A DNA stretch of 8,959 nt, taken from positions 1 to 8,959 of the forward strand of contig DMBU01000135.1 of NCBI GenBank assembly GCA_003446015.1, written 5' to 3'. The first letter of the stretch is position 1. Each line of letters begins with the position of its first letter. Shown here piece after piece: positions 7,212 to 8,959 of the stretch. Both the position numbers and the translations under genes were made by a program. The notes beneath the pieces are model-generated. The model was not told where the DNA came from, searched no databases, and worked only from the letters and a program-made list of their open reading frames with translations. This DNA comes from Bacteroidales bacterium. Its GTDB lineage: Bacteria; Bacteroidota; Bacteroidia; Bacteroidales; UBA12077.

Positions 7212-7230
7212 CTGTTTAATACTTTAACAG
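7212..7230 (-). repeat. imperfect inverted repeat next to the HTCS start codon
   Basis: Arms CTGTT and AACAG, continued by two further A-T pairs after one mismatch, enclose a 3-nt loop. In the minus-strand transcript the structure ends 5 nt before the ATG at 7206, so it would lie over the ribosome landing zone. Part of it, TTTAACAG followed by ATG, recurs as TTTAACAG followed by GTG 84 bp upstream (7307-7317). It could be a weak translational hairpin or an autoregulatory site. Confidence 0.35.
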
Positions 7231-7368
7231 ATGCTTTGTAATATGAATCGATTTGAGGCGGTAACTAAAAATTAATTACATCAATCGTTATTAATTTAAA
7301 TACTATTTTAACAGGTGATTTTTAAATATATTATTGATTGTTAAAGGGGTTACAATTAATAAATGCAC

Positions 7369-7399
7369 CAAACTTAAGTGTCTAATATGTCCAAATATA
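7369..7399 (-). promoter_or_regulatory. candidate promoter region for the HTCS gene (two -7-like elements)
   Basis: On the minus strand TAAGTTTG (7369-7376) and TATATTTG (7392-7399) both match the Bacteroidota -7 consensus TAnnTTTG. The second has TATG, one base off the TTTG -33 element, at 7421-7424 with a 21-nt spacer. Either would give a leader of about 160-185 nt before the ATG at 7206. In DNA this AT-rich such matches are common, so the call is tentative. Confidence 0.3.
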
Positions 7400-7446
7400 T
7401 AAAATATATTTTAAGTTTTACATAATTGTTATTTAATCATTTACGC

Positions 7447-7469
7447 AAAAATAATTGTGAATTATTTTT
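7447..7469. repeat. 23-bp inverted repeat (10-3-10) in the divergent intergenic region
   Basis: AAAAATAATT and AATTATTTTT are exact reverse complements separated by GTG. All stem pairs are A-T. On the plus strand it is followed by two more T's, giving a terminator-like look, but no plus-strand gene precedes it. Its place midway between two divergent promoters better fits an operator or a bent or melting-prone site. Chance occurrence in AT-rich DNA is possible. Confidence 0.4.
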
Positions 7470-7526
7470 TTAAGCCAAACACAAATTTTATCAAATGAAT
7501 TAAATTTGGGTATTATTCATTATTTT

Positions 7527-7550
7527 TTAGCTGCTTTTTTTAGCAGTTAA
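7527..7550. repeat. inverted repeat just upstream of the CarboxypepD_reg-like gene promoter
   Basis: TTAGCTGCT (7527-7535) pairs with AGCAGTTAA (7542-7550) around six T's. That is nine pairs, one of them G-T, including four consecutive G/C-containing core pairs in CTGC/GCAG. It ends about 26 bp upstream of the perfect -7-like element at 7577, so it abuts the -33 region. That is the usual position for an activator or repressor site. No protein can be assigned. Confidence 0.45.
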
Positions 7551-7576
7551 TAACCTTTTTTCACACATCTTTAACT

Positions 7577-7584
7577 TAAATTTG
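7577..7584 (+). promoter_or_regulatory. candidate -7 promoter element for the plus-strand secreted-protein gene
   Basis: TAAATTTG matches the Bacteroidota -7 consensus TAnnTTTG exactly and lies 23 bp upstream of the ATG at 7608. The -33 region 19-21 nt further upstream is a T-run without the G of TTTG, so the second element is weak. A second TAAATTTG at 7501-7508 has no -33 partner either. Confidence 0.4.
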
Positions 7585-7607
7585 CTTATAAATAAGTATC
7601 ATTGCAT

Positions 7608-8420
7608 ATGCTAAATAAAATATTATATACCGCTTTATTTTTACTTTCACTTCAGAGTTTTTCCCAGGAAATTAAAATAGCTGATTCGTTGAAAAAGAGT
7701 TCATTCTTGGTATCATTAAGAGGTCAGATCATTGATAATTCAAGCAAATTGCCTTTAGTTGGCGCACATTTATTCAACCTAAACTCAGTTATTGGGACAG
7801 TTTCCAATGATAATGGAATGTTTGAACTTGCAACTTCCGTAAACGACACTATTTATGTTTCTTATTTGGGTTATCAATCCATAAAATTAAAAATCACCAA
7901 CGATTTGCTAAAAGGAAACGAATTGGTGATTGAATTGTATGAAAGAACAGAAGCAATGGAAGAAATAGTGGTAAGCTCCCACAAATTAATTGGTGTTTTA
8001 GAAATTGACGCTAAAAATGTTCCTAAAGATAAATATTCACGTATTCACATTAACGGTGTGCCTCAAACTTATGAAGTTGGCACCAGGCAGCGGAAAGAGT
8101 TTAATTCTCCTGTGGATGCGCTTTTCAGGCCGATTGATTATGTGTACAATATGTTCGGGAAAAGTCCGAATCAGTTAAAAAAGCTGAAGAAATTGAAAGA
8201 TGATGACAAGCTTCGTACGATGCTGGATACCAGCAACAGAGAATTGTTGATGGAATATTTAGGGATGACTGCTGAAGAATTAAACGAATTGTTAAATGAA
8301 TGCAACTACTCCGATTATTTTATAAAATCTGCCAGCGATTTACAGCTTATTGAAGCCGTGTTACTTTGTTATGAAAATCATAAAGCCATCAAAAAAGGAA
8401 GCACAATTAAGGAAAAATAG
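7608..8420 (+). CDS. secreted CarboxypepD_reg-like domain protein with uncharacterised C-terminal tail
   Basis: Protein of 270 aa from the ATG at 7608. A TTG two codons earlier is in frame but less likely. A signal peptide covers residues 1-20 (MLNKILYTALFLLSLQSFSQ). Residues about 36-115 form a carboxypeptidase-regulatory-like beta-sandwich: LRGQIIDNSSKLPLVGAHL, then G-T-V-S-N-D-N-G-M-F, then YVSYLGYQS. This is the same module that precedes the plug in many TonB-dependent receptors. It is followed by TEAMEEIVVSS (115-124), which resembles a Ton-box, but no plug or barrel follows. The remaining 145 residues are an uncharacterised mixed and helical region. It has a basic KKLKKLK segment near 191 and a helical stretch MTAEELNELLNECNYSDYF that looks like a small domain also found in other Bacteroidota proteins. 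Probably periplasmic or outer-membrane associated. It is divergent from the sensor-regulator and convergent with the thioredoxin gene. Function unknown. Confidence 0.85.
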   Translation: MLNKILYTALFLLSLQSFSQEIKIADSLKKSSFLVSLRGQIIDNSSKLPLVGAHLFNLNSVIGTVSNDNGMFELATSVNDTIYVSYLGYQSIKLKITNDLLKGNELVIELYERTEAMEEIVVSSHKLIGVLEIDAKNVPKDKYSRIHINGVPQTYEVGTRQRKEFNSPVDALFRPIDYVYNMFGKSPNQLKKLKKLKDDDKLRTMLDTSNRELLMEYLGMTAEELNELLNECNYSDYFIKSASDLQLIEAVLLCYENHKAIKKGSTIKEK

Positions 8421-8461
8421 CTCCCTAACATCAATAAAAGTTAAAAGGTATACGTCAAGAA

Positions 8462-8504
8462 AACTTGAAACTCGGAACCAGAGATTTCACAACTTGCAAC
8501 ATAG
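8462..8504. repeat. degenerate 7-bp tandem pattern between convergent genes
   Basis: Successive units read AACTTGA, AACTCGG, AACCAGA, a divergent 8-mer GATTTCAC, then AACTTGC and AACATAG. Five units begin with AAC at a seven-base period. The pattern lies in the 122-bp gap between convergent genes, where there is no reading frame to explain it. An imperfect hairpin (GAAACTC at 8467-8473 with GAG-A-TTTC at 8481-8488) overlaps it but has no U-run, so a terminator is not supported. Confidence 0.45.
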
Positions 8505-8542
8505 CTGAGTCTAAACACAACAGTTAAACAAATTATCAGTTT

Positions 8543-8959
8543 TTATTCCGCAACCAACTCATCCAATAAGTTTCTGATTTTTTTGCTGTTCCAATCGGCA
8601 GAACCGGTTTTGGCGATTAGAATATTTCCTTCTTTATCAATTAAATAAGTGGCCGGAATGCTATTGGTTTTGGTAAAACTATTTGGCGGAGCGCTCACCG
8701 CATTATACACAGGCAAATCATATTCGTTTTTATTAAAAAATCCCTCAACAATTGGCCAATCTTCATTGGTGACAAACACAAAAGCGACTTTATCCTTATA
8801 ATCGACATATAATTTTTGAATCATTGGCATTTCTGCGCGACAAGGCGGACACCAGGTAGCCCAAAAGTTTACAAAAATAACTTTATCCTCTAGTTCATTA
8901 AAATTGATGCTTTCTGTATTCAATCCCTTTAAATCCCAATCATAAGAACTTAATTTTTC
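8543..8959 (-). CDS. TlpA/ResA-like thioredoxin-fold protein, 5'-truncated by window edge
   Basis: The frame stays open to the right edge, so the 138 visible residues are the C-terminal part. An in-frame TTG at 8923 is not the real start, because family-like sequence (SSYDWDLKGLN) continues upstream of it. The visible part is a near-complete thioredoxin domain. It has strand VIFVNFWATW and the redox site C37-P-P-C40 (edge numbering), followed by RAEMP. It also has a TlpA-type middle, the cis-proline in NSIPATYLID (P102), and the closing strand NILIAKTGSADW. The CPPC site with RxEMP is typical of TlpA/ResA thiol-disulphide oxidoreductases, which act in the periplasm in cytochrome c maturation or reduction of disulphides. 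The signal peptide or anchor, if present, lies outside the window, as do any extra N-terminal domains. It converges on the CarboxypepD_reg-like gene. Fold call sure; partner unknown. Confidence 0.93.
   Translation of the reverse strand, partial: EKLSSYDWDLKGLNTESINFNELEDKVIFVNFWATWCPPCRAEMPMIQKLYVDYKDKVAFVFVTNEDWPIVEGFFNKNEYDLPVYNAVSAPPNSFTKTNSIPATYLIDKEGNILIAKTGSADWNSKKIRNLLDELVAE

Larger units (their letters stand above)
7207..7607. other. 401-bp divergent intergenic region, no gene seen
   Basis: This very AT-rich stretch lies between the divergent starts of the sensor-regulator (minus) and the CarboxypepD_reg-like gene (plus). I see no convincing coding sequence, tRNA or riboswitch. It holds candidate promoter elements for both directions, two marked inverted repeats (7447-7469 and 7527-7550), a hairpin next to the sensor start codon (7212-7230) and a spaced direct repeat TTTAACAG[A/G]TG (7223-7233 and 7307-7317). 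The length is generous for two promoters and suggests regulation. Confidence 0.6.

Noticed and set aside
7447..7471. Intrinsic terminator on the plus strand (AT stem followed by T's)
   Set aside because: No plus-strand gene precedes it and the stem has no G-C pair; kept as an inverted repeat only.
8543..8923. Complete 126-aa thioredoxin starting at the TTG at 8923
   Set aside because: The frame is open to the window edge and family-like sequence continues upstream, so the gene is truncated rather than short.

Overview
The window looks like chromosomal DNA of a marine- or soil-type Bacteroidota, most likely Flavobacteriia. The DNA is AT-rich and intergenic regions are A/T tracts. Leaders lack strong Shine-Dalgarno motifs. 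Signal peptides often end in '...FSQ' or '...AQ'. It also encodes a hybrid two-component system of the Bacteroidota type and a CarboxypepD_reg-like protein. Assignment is from sequence character only.

Minus strand, 2917 down to 1: five short genes in tight succession (gaps of 18, 77, 53 and 37 nt), read as one operon. In transcription order they are two secreted proteins that each look like a tandem pair of dimeric alpha/beta-barrel (ABM/Dabb-like) half-domains, a SnoaL/NTF2-like lipoprotein, a secreted single-domain cupin, and a RidA (YjgF)-family lipoprotein that runs off the left edge. All five carry an export signal, although these folds are mostly known from cytoplasmic proteins. Two of the gaps hold strong stem-loops on the transcribed strand. 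Each is followed by a run of seven A's and then the start codon.

Minus strand, 7206 to 3076: a complete hybrid two-component system of about 1376 aa. It has a signal peptide, 14 beta-propeller repeats (two seven-bladed propellers), a Y_Y_Y domain, one membrane span, histidine kinase, receiver and AraC-type DNA-binding domain. The catalytic motifs look intact. It lies 158 bp upstream of the five-gene operon in the same direction, and no susC/susD pair is visible. The simplest reading is that it senses a periplasmic ligand and controls the exported operon, but that is inference.

Positions 7207-7607 form a 401-bp divergent intergenic region with several inverted and direct repeats and candidate Bacteroidota promoter elements. 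On the plus strand (7608-8420) a secreted protein has a carboxypeptidase-regulatory-like beta-sandwich and an uncharacterised helical tail. Converging on it from the right edge (8959-8543, minus) is a 5'-truncated TlpA/ResA-like thioredoxin with an intact CPPC site. The 122-bp gap between these two genes holds a degenerate seven-base tandem pattern and no clear terminator.

The most unusual element is the exported set of small catalytic-type folds behind a carbohydrate-utilisation-style sensor regulator with no visible carbohydrate genes.
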